A stretch of 43,652 nucleotides of DNA from an uncultured Methylococcaceae bacterium (GCA_903934875.1 CAIZPP010000104.1:1-43652); one strand, 5' to 3'. Shown: positions 7,635 through 18,879, numbered from the stretch's first letter. The notes: a model not told the origin generated them from the sequence alone. Translations and numbers: made by a program.

Positions 7635-9869
7635 ATGAACATTCCCCAAGCTCACGAAACCATCCCCCTGAAAGAATTCACCGAGAAGGCTTACCTGGAT
7701 TATTCCATGTACGTCATCCTCGACCGCGCCCTGCCGCATATCGCCGACGGGCTGAAGCCGGTGCAACGGCGCATCGTCTACGCAATGTCCGAACTGGGGC
7801 TGTCGGCGCTGTCCAAGCATAAAAAATCCGCCCGCACCGTGGGTGACGTGCTGGGCAAATACCATCCACACGGCGATTCCGCTTGTTACGAGGCGATGGT
7901 GCTGATGGCGCAACCGTTCTCTTACCGTTACCCGCTGATCGACGGCCAAGGCAACTGGGGTTCGCCAGATGACCCTAAATCCTTCGCCGCGATGCGCTAC
8001 ACCGAAGCCAGGCTCACTCCCTACGCACAAAGCTTATTGTCGGAACTGGAGCAGGGCACGGTGGACTGGATGCCCAATTTTGACGGAACCTTGGACGAGC
8101 CTGCCCTGTTGCCGGCGCGTTTGCCTAATCTATTGCTGAACGGCGCGACCGGCATTGCCGTGGGCATGGCGACTGACATCCCGCCGCACAATCTGCGCGA
8201 GGTGGTCAGCGCTTGCATACGCTTGCTGGACAACCCTGACGCTACGCTGGCAGAATTGTGCGAGTTGGTGCGGGCACCGGACTTCCCCACCGAAGCGGAA
8301 ATCATCACCCCCAAGGAGGATATCCTGCGCATGTACCAGACCGGCAATGGTTCGGTGCGCTTGCGCGCCCGTTACGAGCAGGAAGACGGCAACATTATCA
8401 TCACCGCGCTGCCCTTCCAAGTGTCCGGCAACAAGATCATGGAACAAATCGCCGCGCAAATGCAGGCGAAGAAGTTGCCTATGGTGGAAGACCTGCGCGA
8501 TGAGTCTGACCACGAAAGCCCGACCCGGCTGGTCATCATGCCCAAAACTAAGCGCATCGACGCGGTGCAATTGATGTCGCATTTGTTCGCCACCACCGAC
8601 TTGGAAAAAAGCTACCGCATCAACCTGAATATGATCGGCTTGGACGGCAAGCCACGGGTGAAGAATCTGCGCGAGATACTCACCGAATGGCTGATTTACC
8701 GCACCCAAACCGTCACCCGCCGTTTGCAACACCGTTTAGCCAAGGTCGAGGCGCGCTTGCATATCCTTGACGGCCTGCTGATTGCCTATCTCAATATCGA
8801 CGAAGTCATTCGCATCATTCGCCAGCAAGACGAACCCAAGCCGGTGTTGATGGCCCGCTTCGGTCTCAGCGACATCCAAGCCGAGGCCATACTGGAATTG
8901 AAGCTGCGCCACCTGGCTAAATTGGAAGAAATGAAGATTCGCGGCGAACAGGACGAACTGGGCAAGGAGCGGGAAAAATTGCAGGGCATTCTGGGCTCTA
9001 AGGAAAAACTATATGCACTGGTCAAGCAGGAGTTGACGCAAGATGCCGACAAATACGGCGATGCCCGCCGCTCACCGATTGTAGTGCGGCAAAGCGCCCA
9101 GGCCATGGACGAAACGGCATTGATTCCGAATGAGCCGCTGACCATCATCCTGTCGGAAAAGGGCTGGGTGCGCTCCGCCAAGGGCCACGATATCGACGCG
9201 GCCAATCTAGGCTACCGCACGGGCGATGGCTTTCTTGCAGCAGCCCTTGGCCGCAGCAGCCAACCGGCTTATTTCATCGACTCCACAGGCCGCAGCTATG
9301 CCATTTCGGCCCACGACCTGCCCTCCGCCCGCAGCCAGGGGGAACCGCTGACAGGCCGCTTGAATCCACCGCCCTTGGCGACGTTCAAGACCGTGCTGGC
9401 CGGTTCCGATGAAGACTGGTATTTGCTCGCCACCAGCGCGGGCTATGGCTTTATCACCAAACTGGGGGAATTCGCCACGAAGAACCGGGCTGGCAAGGTT
9501 TTGCTGTCCGTGCAGGAACATGCGGACGTGTTACTGCCATTGAAGATTGGCAGTCCCGAAACTGACCGTCTGGCAGTAGTCACGTTACAGGGGCGCTTAA
9601 TCGTGTTTCCTGTCAGCGAGATACCGGTGCTGAACAAGGGCAAGGGCAATAAACTCATCGACATCAAATTAAGCGATTTGGCCGAAGGGACTGACCGCGT
9701 CGTCACACAACTTGCCTTGCCTGCTGGCAGTGCGTTGAAAATCGTCGCGGGTAAGCGCTTTTTGACTTTACAGGGCAATGACTTGGCGGCCTATGTGGCA
9801 GGACGGGGCAAGCGCGGCCACCCCTTGCCTAGAGGTTTCCAGAGAGTGGACGGGATGGAGGGGGTTTGA
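7635..9869 (+). CDS. parC: DNA topoisomerase IV subunit A (ParC)
   Basis: ParC is the cutting and religating subunit of topoisomerase IV, which with ParE decatenates daughter chromosomes. The 744 residues match the family. The catalytic Tyr122 lies in [10 protein letters not shown]. The quinolone-determining region reads [11 protein letters not shown] with Ser82 and Glu86 (E. coli Ser80, Glu84) intact, so no target-based resistance is visible. The C-terminal beta-pinwheel follows from about residue 490 and includes [12 protein letters not shown] and NRAGKVLLS. Strong collinearity with E. coli ParC (not GyrA: no QRRGGKG box). No clear Shine-Dalgarno precedes the ATG. parE is not in the window. 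Confidence 0.97.
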   Translation: MNIPQAHETIPLKEFTEKAYLDYSMYVILDRALPHIADGLKPVQRRIVYAMSELGLSALSKHKKSARTVGDVLGKYHPHGDSACYEAMVLMAQPFSYRYPLIDGQGNWGSPDDPKSFAAMRYTEARLTPYAQSLLSELEQGTVDWMPNFDGTLDEPALLPARLPNLLLNGATGIAVGMATDIPPHNLREVVSACIRLLDNPDATLAELCELVRAPDFPTEAEIITPKEDILRMYQTGNGSVRLRARYEQEDGNIIITALPFQVSGNKIMEQIAAQMQAKKLPMVEDLRDESDHESPTRLVIMPKTKRIDAVQLMSHLFATTDLEKSYRINLNMIGLDGKPRVKNLREILTEWLIYRTQTVTRRLQHRLAKVEARLHILDGLLIAYLNIDEVIRIIRQQDEPKPVLMARFGLSDIQAEAILELKLRHLAKLEEMKIRGEQDELGKEREKLQGILGSKEKLYALVKQELTQDADKYGDARRSPIVVRQSAQAMDETALIPNEPLTIILSEKGWVRSAKGHDIDAANLGYRTGDGFLAAALGRSSQPAYFIDSTGRSYAISAHDLPSARSQGEPLTGRLNPPPLATFKTVLAGSDEDWYLLATSAGYGFITKLGEFATKNRAGKVLLSVQEHADVLLPLKIGSPETDRLAVVTLQGRLIVFPVSEIPVLNKGKGNKLIDIKLSDLAEGTDRVVTQLALPAGSALKIVAGKRFLTLQGNDLAAYVAGRGKRGHPLPRGFQRVDGMEGV

Positions 9870-9872
9870 TCC

Positions 9873-9910
9873 TACAGCGTTTTTTAATATCGAAGAGTTA
9901 CTTGTTGAGT
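9873..9910 (-). mobile_element. Solo right end of the CAGCGTTTT MITE family
   Basis: TACAGCGTTTTTTAATATC followed by GAAGAGTTACTTGTTG is the reverse complement of the right end of the intact copy at 42661-42783. The rest of the element is missing. It starts 4 bp past the parC stop. Confidence 0.75.
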
Positions 9911-10264
9911 TCAAGGTTGCACAGGCCAAATCTGCACATTCGACGGGCCGAACACTATGCGGCTGTTTGCTGTAGGCAGTGGCACGTCCACTTGAAAACC
10001 ACCACTCAGACCTTTTTTGGCTGGTGTCAGCCGAACTAAAACTTGTACTGTGTCGCCTGCGGGGATGACATCAATTGCGCTGACCGCCAACGCACTATGA
10101 AACACCAAGCCTTTTAACTTTACGGAGCGTCCAGCCGAAGTTTGAAACTCTTTTATCTCAAGGAATCGCACATCTTTGGCTTCAACAATGGTTGGATAGC
10201 TCATGCAAGCACCTAAATATAGAAAACTTAAAAGGGTTGCAATAATGGGCAAACGCTTAGGCAT
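9911..10264 (-). CDS. Putative lipoprotein of unknown function
   Basis: A 117-residue protein with a lipoprotein signal: MPKRL, hydrophobic core, then the lipobox LGAC with Cys at residue 20, so it should be lipidated and anchored to a membrane. The mature part is short and beta-rich (SVKLKGLVFHSALAV, DTVQVLVRLTPA) and resembles no family I know. A purine-rich AGGGGGAAAAAGG precedes the ATG. The 3' end touches the MITE fragment at 9873-9910, so the original C-terminus could have been altered. It stands alone between parC and a toxin-antitoxin pair. Confidence 0.7.
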   Translation of the reverse strand: MPKRLPIIATLLSFLYLGACMSYPTIVEAKDVRFLEIKEFQTSAGRSVKLKGLVFHSALAVSAIDVIPAGDTVQVLVRLTPAKKGLSGGFQVDVPLPTANSRIVFGPSNVQIWPVQP

Positions 10265-10336
10265 TACCTTTTTCCCCCTGTATTTTCAGACCACGAGCAG
10301 GATTGGACCGGTTTTCCCATTTCCTGATCAGATCAG

Positions 10337-10600
10337 TTAATAATGGTATCTACAAGCCAATATTCTGATGAAGTCCTCTTTCACTTGGTAAACGAGTCGA
10401 TGTTCCTCATCAATCCGTTTCGACCAGCATCCAGATAAATCATGCTTCAATGGTTCAGGCTTGCCTATGCCTTTGAATGGATCGTCTGGCAGTTTCTGAA
10501 TGAGCTTGATAATGCGTAAGGCCGTTTTCTTGTCCTCTCTGACCCACCATTCCAAGTCTTCTAAAGCAGCCTTGTCAAAGATCAAGCTTCGCAACGACAT
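10337..10600 (-). CDS. yoeB: YoeB/Txe-type mRNA interferase toxin
   Basis: An 87-residue RelE-superfamily toxin that cleaves mRNA in the ribosome. Almost all YoeB landmarks are present: LIFDKAALEDLEWW, then KLIQKLPDDPFKGIGKPEPL, LSGCWSKRIDEEHRLVYQV and the terminal CRYHY with the catalytic C-terminal histidine/tyrosine. Its start overlaps the end of the antitoxin gene by 26 bp, the usual coupled antitoxin-toxin order. The exact start (ATG 10600) adds four residues relative to E. coli YoeB. It looks intact and functional. Confidence 0.93.
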   Translation of the reverse strand: MSLRSLIFDKAALEDLEWWVREDKKTALRIIKLIQKLPDDPFKGIGKPEPLKHDLSGCWSKRIDEEHRLVYQVKEDFIRILACRYHY

Positions 10601-10787
10601 CCTCCAACGAAATGCTTTCCTGGCGATGCATCGCTTCCAACAAGCGGGCTTTCATGGCAGGACTTTTTAACAGATAGGCGGTTTCACGTTCGGATTCGAT
10701 CTCATGCCAAAGGTCAATCGGCACGATGACACCAACAGGTTTTCCGTCGCTGTCCGAAATATATTGGATTGAGTGCTGTGTAGACAT
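10575..10787 (-). CDS. Phd/YefM-type antitoxin
   Basis: A 70-residue antitoxin directly upstream of yoeB. The N-terminal part (QYISDSDGKPVGVIVPIDLWHEIE) fits the Phd/YefM DNA-binding fold; the C-terminal tail (SPAMKARLLEAMHRQESISLEDV) is the flexible toxin-binding segment, with the common LLKSPAMKARLLEA pattern. It should bind YoeB and repress the operon from the region around 10790-10830. Divergent from E. coli YefM but the pairing makes the role clear. Confidence 0.88.
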   Translation of the reverse strand: MSTQHSIQYISDSDGKPVGVIVPIDLWHEIESERETAYLLKSPAMKARLLEAMHRQESISLEDVVAKLDL

Positions 10788-10904
10788 TTAATAAAACCTT
10801 GAATTAAGAATATAGCCCATATGAAGCATAGCGGAATGCTGAATCCTCGGCTCCTGTTAACCCGTATTCCGTTTCGCTTCGTTCGGCTACTTCTGGCTGC
10901 TTGA

Positions 10905-11248
10905 CTAACCATAATGTCTCTTTCTATGGCAGTTTGGACATAATGCAACGGTGTTTTCAAGCGAATCTTCACCGCCTTTGGACAAGAATTTGATGTGATG
11001 AACTTCTAAAAATGGCTCATCGCCATCGCACTTAGTAAACGGAGCTGGTTCCTTACAGTCCTCGCAAACTCCCTTTGCGATGGCTAGCCTTTCTGAGATA
11101 ACATGGGGATTTCTAAGGTATAGCGTCGTATTTGCGGTGTATTGCTGCGGAATTTTAGATGCATCTTTGAGTTCCTTTTTCCTAGTGGGTTGATTTGCCA
11201 ATTTAGCCATTTCATATATCCATCTTCATCATCAATAAATTCTTTCAT
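10905..11248 (-). pseudogene. HNH endonuclease, probably frameshifted
   Basis: From ATG at 11210 there is a 101-residue frame with an HNH core: GVCEDC (zinc pair), EVHHIKFLSKGGEDSLENTVALCPNCHRKRHYG, where the two histidines, Asn and CxxC fit the McrA-like HNH motif. In another frame, ATG at 11248 gives MKEFIDDEDGYMKW, which looks like the N-terminus usual for HNH nucleases of this kind (DDExGYLxWL). The two frames overlap near 11200. I infer one gene that lost its middle and its frame, leaving an HNH piece that could still be translated alone. Its role (restriction or homing) is unknown. Confidence 0.6.
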
Positions 11249-11289
11249 TGCATGTCTCCATAACGGCAAAATAAAAAGGATTCATGAGC

Positions 11290-11459
11290 TACAGCGTTTT
11301 TAATATCAAATAGTTACTTAAAAATAAATATATGCAAAATGTAGAAGCGGGCCATGCCCGCGAAAATAACCCACTATGCAGAATCGGCCCAATCAATCGC
11401 GGGCATGGCCCGCTCCTACGACCTAAACAAAGTAATCAATTGATGTTGAAAACGCTGTA
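11290..11459. mobile_element. Composite element: two CAGCGTTTT right ends around a REP hairpin pair
   Basis: The left boundary TACAGCGTTTTTAATATC and the right boundary GATGTTGAAAACGCTGTA are both right ends of the MITE family, in inverted orientation. Between them lie inverted GTAG-headed REP hairpins: GTAGAAGCGGGCCATGCCC (from 11341) and its partner ending at 11419. No transposase is encoded. Compared with normal 123-bp copies the interior has been replaced, giving 170 bp. The flanks begin and end with TA. Confidence 0.75.
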
Positions 11460-11551
11460 AGTTGCTGGACAAATATCATTATCATTTGCCCATGCGAAAC
11501 TGATACGCCGCTTTGCTTTGCAATTACCAAAACGGTAAATTCTACTTATGA

Positions 11552-12373
11552 TTATAAAAACCCACTCTCTTTAACCACCCTATCCAATTTCAACAGCGTT
11601 TCTAGCAACTCTTCCATCCGGTGCAAAGGCCATGAATTCGGCCCGTCGCTCAAGGCTTCTTCGGGTTTGGGGTGGGTTTCCATGAACAATCCGGCGATGC
11701 CCACGGCGACGGCGGCTTTTGCCAAGGTCGGCACATGCTCGCGCTGCCCACCCGAAACATTGCCCTGTCCGCCGGGCAATTGCACGGAATGGGTGGCATC
11801 GAAGACCACCGGGCAGCCCGTGTCGCGCATGACAACCAAGGAGCGCATATCGGAGACTAAATTGTTATAGCCGAAGGAGGCACCGCGTTCGCAAACCATG
11901 ATGTGCTCGTTGCCGGTGGCCTTGGCTTTGTCAGTGACATTTTTCATGTCCCAAGGGGCCATGAACTGGCCTTTTTTGATATTGACCGGCTTGCCGGTGG
12001 CGGCGACGGCTTGGATGAAATCAGTCTGCCGACACAAGAAAGCCGGGGTTTGCAACACATCGACGACGGCGGCGACCTCATTCAAGGGCGTGAATTCATG
12101 GACATCGGTAAGCACCGGCACAGCAATGGTTTTCTTGACCTTTTCCAAGATGCGCAAACCTTCTTCCAAGCCCAGGCCGCGAAAACTCCCCAGGGAGGAG
12201 CGGTTGGCTTTGTCAAAGGAAGACTTATAAATGAAATTGAGCCCAAGCCGGGCGCAGATTTCCTTCAATTGACCGGCGGTGTCCAAGGCCAATTGCTCGC
12301 TTTCGATGACGCACGGGCCTGCAATCAGGAAGAAAGGCAGCTCCAGGCTGGTTTCAAATCCGCATAGTTTCAT
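11552..12373 (-). CDS. kdsA: 3-deoxy-8-phosphooctulonate (KDO8P) synthase, metal-dependent type
   Basis: KdsA condenses phosphoenolpyruvate with arabinose 5-phosphate to KDO 8-phosphate for lipid A-KDO synthesis. The 273 residues are full length. Signatures: [24 protein letters not shown]-like [20 protein letters not shown] and [14 protein letters not shown]. The N-terminal IAGPCVIES carries Cys21 where E. coli KdsA (metal-independent) has Asn26, and SDG replaces CDG near the end. Both point to the metal-dependent class known from Aquifex. It lies 88 bp after pyrG on the same strand, a common pair. Confidence 0.96.
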   Translation of the reverse strand: MKLCGFETSLELPFFLIAGPCVIESEQLALDTAGQLKEICARLGLNFIYKSSFDKANRSSLGSFRGLGLEEGLRILEKVKKTIAVPVLTDVHEFTPLNEVAAVVDVLQTPAFLCRQTDFIQAVAATGKPVNIKKGQFMAPWDMKNVTDKAKATGNEHIMVCERGASFGYNNLVSDMRSLVVMRDTGCPVVFDATHSVQLPGGQGNVSGGQREHVPTLAKAAVAVGIAGLFMETHPKPEEALSDGPNSWPLHRMEELLETLLKLDRVVKESGFL

Positions 12374-12394
12374 AATTTTTCCCCCATCCTAATC

Positions 12395-14143
<1,749 letters not shown>

Positions 14144-14236
14144 TTACCCGAGATGGGGCTGTGCGTCATCGCTTTTACAAAAGGCCGCGCTTCTATAACA
14201 TAGCGACAGATTTTCATTCATCAGAGTTAAGGAATT

Positions 14237-14566
14237 ATGAACACAATCGTTAAATTTACCACCGTTGCACTGTTGTCCGCTAGCCTGCTGTCCGCTTGCG
14301 CTTGGGTGGACTTGAAACCGCAGGCGGAAAAAGTCCGCATTCTGGCAGCCCAGGAAATCGGCAGGTGCCGGGAATTGGGTCGCGTCTCCGCCGTCACCGC
14401 CGCTAAAGTCGGTTTTATCGCACGCGGGAAAGACACCGTCCAGGAAGAAGTCTATCGTCTGGCGCGAAACAATGCCGCCGAAATGGGCGGAGACTCTATC
14501 GTCAGCGCCGGCCCGTTGATTGACGGGGAGCAACCGTTTAAGGTTTATCGGTGTATCAACCCATAA
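14237..14566 (+). CDS. DUF4156 lipoprotein
   Basis: A 109-residue lipoprotein: hydrophobic signal and lipobox LLSAC with the lipidated Cys at residue 21. The mature part has the DUF4156 pattern: KVRILAAQEIGRCRELGRV, then RLARNNAAEMGGDSIV and a C-terminal cysteine (YRCINP) that likely pairs with the one in GRC. The family is common in gammaproteobacterial outer membranes with no known function. AAGGA precedes the ATG and a strong terminator follows, so it is monocistronic. It is divergent from pyrG with about 120 bp between. Confidence 0.85.
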   Translation: MNTIVKFTTVALLSASLLSACAWVDLKPQAEKVRILAAQEIGRCRELGRVSAVTAAKVGFIARGKDTVQEEVYRLARNNAAEMGGDSIVSAGPLIDGEQPFKVYRCINP

Positions 14567-14576
14567 AAATTCCCTC

Positions 14577-14611
14577 AAAATTCCCATCTCCCAGAGGGAG
14601 ATGGGAATTTT
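14577..14611 (+). terminator. Strong hairpin after the DUF4156 gene
   Basis: AAAATTCCCATCTCCC (14577-14592) pairs perfectly with GGGAGATGGGAATTTT (14596-14611) across 3 nt. The T-rich end of the stem can serve as the U-tract. Starts 11 bp past the stop. Confidence 0.8.
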
Positions 14612-14688
14612 GTACATGTGCTAGAAAGCTGTAATTTGAAAACGGGAAGAAATTTCGTTGATTATCATTAAAGGGAAAGGTTAATATC

Positions 14689-15003
14689 ATGCTACCCAGC
14701 CACCGAATTGCCATTCATCCAGGAGTGATTTTGCAAGAGGAGTTTTTGGAACCTATGGGTCACAACCCACAGGCTCTGGCTAAACATATCGGTTTTTCAG
14801 AACAAACTATTGAAGAAATAATAGGCGGCAAGCGGGGTATCATGCCGGAAACGCCATGGTTGCTTGCGCAGTCCTTGGGCACTACCCCGGAATTTTGGTT
14901 AAATCTTCAAGCAAACTACGATCTTTCAGCCAACCGGCCACATAGCCAAATTGCAAGGCTTGCGCCAAATACGTCACTTAACTCAGATATGCGCGAAAAA
15001 TAA
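14689..15003 (+). CDS. higA: HigA-family antitoxin, without its toxin
   Basis: A 104-residue XRE-type helix-turn-helix protein. HigA/VapI features: HPGVILQEEFLEPMG at the start, the HTH (ALAKHIGFSEQTIEEIIGGKRGI) and the family tag GTTPEFWLNLQANYDL. HigA neutralises the RelE-type RNase HigB and represses the operon. HigB is normally encoded immediately upstream; here the 120 bp upstream holds only a terminator and no toxin frame. So this is an orphan, either a regulator in its own right or a relic of a lost module. AAAGG precedes the ATG. The C-terminus (NTSLNSDMREK) is unlike the family and may be altered. Confidence 0.82.
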   Translation: MLPSHRIAIHPGVILQEEFLEPMGHNPQALAKHIGFSEQTIEEIIGGKRGIMPETPWLLAQSLGTTPEFWLNLQANYDLSANRPHSQIARLAPNTSLNSDMREK

Positions 15004-15161
15004 TATGCCAGAACTGCAATTGATATAACAAATAATCTTCCGCTCGTACAATCTTGATAATTAACCATGTCTGGTTACCGTCCTTGGCCTAGATTTCGGC
15101 ATCCATGCCGAAATGACGGGGCTTTGATCCAAAATGAGAATTACTGCTACGGATACCTGTA
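15004..15161. other. Intergenic stretch with one small palindrome
   Basis: No gene. TTTCGGCATCCATGCCGAAA (about 15092-15111) is a perfect-arm hairpin of a common intergenic repeat type; a degenerate relative lies near 24420-24455. The remaining sequence is AT-rich. Confidence 0.5.
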
Positions 15162-15419
15162 TACAGCGTTTTTATCTTAACAAACTGATGTTACGCATTG
15201 GAGTGGCAAAGCTCGCTTTGCCTGTCAAGGCAAGCCTTGACACTCCAAAACGAATTCGCACATCGGCAATCCTTTGCAGACAACAGCACAGGGGCCTGTG
15301 CGTAACATCAGTTAACAAAGAAAAATAATAAAGGACACTCAATCAAACCATCCTGTGTGCGAATTGCTTTGCAAAATGATATAACCCAACAAGTAACTAT
15401 CTGATATTAAAACGCTGTA
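15162..15419 (+). mobile_element. CAGCGTTTT MITE (subfamily II) split by a family-2 element
   Basis: Left end TACAGCGTTTTTATCTTAAC, right end GATATTAAAACGCTGTA. If 15185-15311 and its duplication are removed, the sequence matches the intact copy at 42661-42783 nearly base for base (CAAAGAAAAATAATAAAGG and onward). The element ends 6 bp before the uvrA start codon. Its right half contains TGATATAACCC, a possible -10 region pointing toward uvrA. Confidence 0.88.
15185..15311. mobile_element. Family-2 inverted-repeat element nested in a MITE
   Basis: Perfect 13-bp inverted ends CTGATGTTACGCA (15185-15197) and TGCGTAACATCAG (15299-15311). TTAACAAA is present on both sides of the insertion but only once in the uninterrupted MITE at 42661, so it is an 8-bp target duplication if these ends are exact. 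Inside are two inverted hairpins, GGAGTGGCAAAGCTCGCTTT and a GGAGTGTCAAGGCTTGCC-type partner (15199-15247). No coding capacity. Confidence 0.85.
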
Positions 15420-15425
15420 GCTGTA

Positions 15426-18260
15426 ATGGACACCATATCAATCAGAGGGGCACGCACCCACAACCTGAAAAACATCGACCTAGACCTGCCGCGTGACAAA
15501 CTCATCGTCATCACCGGCTTGTCGGGTTCGGGCAAGTCGTCTTTGGCGTTCGACACCATATATGCCGAAGGCCAGCGGCGCTATGTGGAGTCGCTGTCGG
15601 CCTACGCCCGGCAATTCCTGTCAGTGATGGAAAAACCGGATGTGGACCACATCGAAGGCTTGTCGCCGGCCATTTCCATCGAACAAAAATCCACCTCCCA
15701 CAATCCGCGCTCCACCGTCGGCACCATCACCGAAATTTACGATTATTTGCGCTTGCTGTTTGCCCGCGCCGGCACCCCGCGCTGCCCCGACCACGGGGTT
15801 TCGCTGGAGGCGCAGACCATTAGCCAGATGGTCGATACGGTATTGGAACTGCCGGAGGATTCCCGTTGGATGCTACTCGCCCCGGTGGTCAATCAGCGCA
15901 AGGGCGAACATGTGCAGGTGCTGGAAGAATTGCGCGGACAAGGCTTCATCCGCGCCCGCATCAACGGCGAGGTTTATGAATTGGACGAACCGCCGAAGCT
16001 GGATTTGAAGAAGAAGCACACCATTGAGGTCATCGTTGACCGGTTCAAAATTCGTAGCGATTTGGGGCTGCGACTGGCCGAATCCTTCGAGACGACGTTG
16101 CGTCTGGCCGAGGGCTTGGCCTTGGTGGCTTCCATAGACGATCCCCAACAGAATCAGGTGTTCTCGGACAAGTACGCCTGTCCACATTGCGGCTATTCCT
16201 TGAGTGAACTGGAGCCGCGCATCTTTTCGTTCAACAACCCCAAAGGCGCTTGCCAAAAATGCGACGGTCTGGGGGTGCAGCAATACTTCGACCCCCGGTT
16301 GATTGTGCATAGCCAGCAACTTAGCCTGGCTGGCGGGGCGGTGCGCGGTTGGGACCGGCGCAATGCGTATTATTACCAGTTGATCTGTTCGTTGGCTGAG
16401 CATTACGGATTTGACCCGGAGCAACCGTTCGACAAGCTGCCGCAAGCGGTGAAGGACGTGATTTTTTATGGCAGCGGCAAGGAGGACATTGCCTTCAAGC
16501 ATGTCAACGCACGGGGCGGCTATGATATCCGCTTTCATCCGTTCGAGGGCGTAGTCAATATCATGGAAAGGCGCTACCGGGAAACCGATTCGAGCCTGGT
16601 GCGGGAAGAATTGGCCAAGTACATGGGCGGCAAGCCCTGTCCAGATTGCGCTGGCACACGCTTGAACAAAGGCGCCCGCCATGTGTTTGTGGCCGAGCGC
16701 AACCTACCGACATTGACCGGCCTGCCGATACGGCAGAGCTTGGATTTTTTTGAAAACCTGCAATTGTCCGGCCAGCGTGGTGCAGTGGCGGCAAAAATCG
16801 TCAAGGAAATCCGCGAGCGATTGCAGTTCTTGGTCAATGTGGGTTTGGATTATCTGACCCTGGACCGCAGCGCAGACACCCTATCCGGCGGGGAGGCCCA
16901 ACGCATCCGCTTGGCCAGCCAAGTGGGTGCGGGGCTGGTGGGTGTCATGTATGTGCTGGACGAACCGTCCATCGGATTGCACCAGCGCGACAATGAGCGC
17001 CTGTTGAAGACTTTGATCCACTTGCGCGATCTGGGCAACACTGTGATTGTGGTGGAGCATGACGAAGATGCCATCATGACCGCCGACCATGTGGTGGACA
17101 TAGGCCCTGGCGCGGGTGTCCACGGCGGGCGCATCGTCGCCGAAGGAACCCCAAAGCAAATCACCGAGCATCCCGATTCACTGACCGGCCAGTACCTTTC
17201 CGGGCGGCAGGAAATCGAGATTCCCGTCCGGCGCAGCCACCTTGACACGGGGAAAGTGCTGCGTTTGCTCAATGCCAGCGGCAACAACTTGAAGGCTGTG
17301 GACGCAAGCTTCCCAGTCGGCTTGTTTACCTGCGTCACGGGCGTGTCGGGTTCGGGAAAATCCACCCTAGTCAACGACACCTTGCACAAATACGCAGCCA
17401 GGGAACTGAATGGCGCGAGTGCGCCGCCCGCTCCATGCAAAGAAATCATCGGGCTGGATTTGTTCGACAAAGTGGTGGACATCGACCAAAGCCCCATCGG
17501 ACGGACACCGCGCTCCAACCCCGCCACTTACACCGGGCTATTCACCCCGATCCGCGAATTGTTTGCGGCAACGCCGGAGTCACGGTCACGCGGTTATTTG
17601 CCGGGGCGGTTCAGCTTCAACGTCAAGGGAGGGCGCTGCGAGGCTTGCGCGGGGGATGGCGTCATCAAGGTCGAGATGCATTTCCTGCCGGACATCTTTG
17701 TCCATTGCGACATTTGCAAGGGCAAACGCTACAACCGGGAAACCTTGGAAATCCGCTACCGTGGCAAGACCATCGACGAAGTGCTGGCGATGACCGTAGA
17801 GGAAGCCAGCGTATTTTTCTCGGCCATCCCCAATGTCCACCGCAAACTGCAAACCCTGCTGGAAGTTGGCTTAAGCTATATCACGCTAGGCCAAAATGCC
17901 GTCACCCTGTCCGGCGGCGAAGCGCAGCGCGTCAAACTCGCCAAGGAACTCTCCAAACGCGACACCGGCAACACCTTGTACATCCTTGACGAGCCTACCA
18001 CGGGCCTGCATTTCCACGACATCAAACAATTGTTAAAGGTACTGCACCAACTGCGCGACCACGGCAACACCGTGGTGGTGATCGAGCATAACCTGGACGT
18101 GATCAAAACCGCCGATTGGATCATTGACTTGGGACCGGAAGGCGGCGATGGCGGAGGACGGATCATCGCCGAAGGCACACCGGAACATGTGGCCGCCAAC
18201 CCTGCTTCACATACCGGAAGGTTTCTGAAGAAAGTATTAGAGAACAGGAGGATGGCTTGA
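15426..18260 (+). CDS. uvrA: UvrA, excision nuclease ATPase subunit
   Basis: UvrA is the damage sensor of nucleotide excision repair; it dimerises, loads UvrB on damaged DNA and leaves. The 944 residues carry two ABC modules: Walker [10 protein letters not shown] (about 31-39) and GVSGSGKST (about 639-647); signatures LSGGEAQR near 485 and 828. Zinc modules are visible: CPHCGYSL with CQKCDGLG, and [11 protein letters not shown] with [10 protein letters not shown]. The start [18 protein letters not shown] agrees with the family. No Shine-Dalgarno is seen; the 5' flank is a MITE ending 6 bp upstream. I found no LexA-type CTGT-N8-ACAG box in the 420 bp upstream. Confidence 0.98.
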   Translation: MDTISIRGARTHNLKNIDLDLPRDKLIVITGLSGSGKSSLAFDTIYAEGQRRYVESLSAYARQFLSVMEKPDVDHIEGLSPAISIEQKSTSHNPRSTVGTITEIYDYLRLLFARAGTPRCPDHGVSLEAQTISQMVDTVLELPEDSRWMLLAPVVNQRKGEHVQVLEELRGQGFIRARINGEVYELDEPPKLDLKKKHTIEVIVDRFKIRSDLGLRLAESFETTLRLAEGLALVASIDDPQQNQVFSDKYACPHCGYSLSELEPRIFSFNNPKGACQKCDGLGVQQYFDPRLIVHSQQLSLAGGAVRGWDRRNAYYYQLICSLAEHYGFDPEQPFDKLPQAVKDVIFYGSGKEDIAFKHVNARGGYDIRFHPFEGVVNIMERRYRETDSSLVREELAKYMGGKPCPDCAGTRLNKGARHVFVAERNLPTLTGLPIRQSLDFFENLQLSGQRGAVAAKIVKEIRERLQFLVNVGLDYLTLDRSADTLSGGEAQRIRLASQVGAGLVGVMYVLDEPSIGLHQRDNERLLKTLIHLRDLGNTVIVVEHDEDAIMTADHVVDIGPGAGVHGGRIVAEGTPKQITEHPDSLTGQYLSGRQEIEIPVRRSHLDTGKVLRLLNASGNNLKAVDASFPVGLFTCVTGVSGSGKSTLVNDTLHKYAARELNGASAPPAPCKEIIGLDLFDKVVDIDQSPIGRTPRSNPATYTGLFTPIRELFAATPESRSRGYLPGRFSFNVKGGRCEACAGDGVIKVEMHFLPDIFVHCDICKGKRYNRETLEIRYRGKTIDEVLAMTVEEASVFFSAIPNVHRKLQTLLEVGLSYITLGQNAVTLSGGEAQRVKLAKELSKRDTGNTLYILDEPTTGLHFHDIKQLLKVLHQLRDHGNTVVVIEHNLDVIKTADWIIDLGPEGGDGGGRIIAEGTPEHVAANPASHTGRFLKKVLENRRMA

Positions 18261-18621
18261 ATGCCCTGTCCGTTACACCAGTGGGTTTGGCTCTGCCTTG
18301 CAATCCGAGCCTATCCAAGCCAACAAGACACTGTGTTTTGACAGGGTTATCCACCGCAGCCTAGATTTGGCACTTGACACCGGAAGATTGTTCACAATTC
18401 AGCAACTTACATTGCGAATAAATATTAAACATATAAATATCATAAACTTATAAAATATCAACCGATAATCGAAATCTCAGCCAAAAATTAAAAAAGCCCG
18501 CTAAACTTCAAAATGATGCTAAGAGCATAAAGAAACTCACAAACTTATCCACAGCTTTGTCCTCAGGTTTTGTGGAACAAACATGCCGATTTATCAATGC
18601 TTAATAGCATAGGTTTAATAG
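18261..18621. other. AT-rich gap with two DnaA-box-like sites
   Basis: No gene seen. TTATCCACC (18347-18355) and TTATCCACA (18545-18553, a perfect DnaA box) are in the same orientation and flank a very AT-rich segment (about 18405-18500). The TTGTTCACA near 18390 is a further weak match. The region also has to contain any promoter for the remnant at 18622. No origin genes (dnaA, dnaN, gidA) are nearby. Confidence 0.4.
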
Positions 18622-18879
18622 ATGAGTCAGTTCCGAAAGATAGGTGAAAATGCAAAAAATCTGGATGCTCTGAGGCTGCAACTGCGGACTAATCTAGGTT
18701 TGGTGCCGTTTGTGGGGGCAGGTTTCAGTGTTCCTTGCGGAACCTTGAACTATTTGCGCTGCGTCAGGACATTTCACGGAGCGCCAGCCCGCCATTTTGC
18801 GATATTGGAATTACCGGAAGATTTGCATGTTCAGCCACAAATTGATCAATTACTGATGTTACGCAACGAACACTTGTAG
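18622..18879 (+). pseudogene. Internally deleted SIR2-like protein gene
   Basis: The 85-residue frame starts like bacterial SIR2-like (NAD-binding) proteins: LRLQLRTNLGLVPFVGAGFS followed by VPCG, where GAGFS is the NAD-binding loop. The next part, ARHFAILELPEDLHVQ, looks like a segment normally found 150-200 residues later, so the catalytic core is deleted. The last residues (MLRNEHL) and the stop are encoded by the family-2 element that starts at 18853. SIR2-like domains often serve as NAD-depleting effectors in phage defence (ThsA, SIR2-pAgo, DSR). That is family knowledge; this copy cannot work. Confidence 0.7.

Noticed and set aside
11290-11459. CRISPR-like repeat array
   Set aside because: Only two inverted hairpins and two inverted ends; no regular direct repeats or spacers. 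No CRISPR was seen anywhere in the window.
15004-15425. SOS/LexA box upstream of uvrA (CTGTATACAG at 15157)
   Set aside because: Spacing between CTG and CAG is 4 instead of 10, and part of it is the MITE terminus.
18340-18560. Chromosomal origin (oriC)
   Set aside because: Only two good DnaA boxes and no dnaA, dnaN, gidA or parAB nearby.
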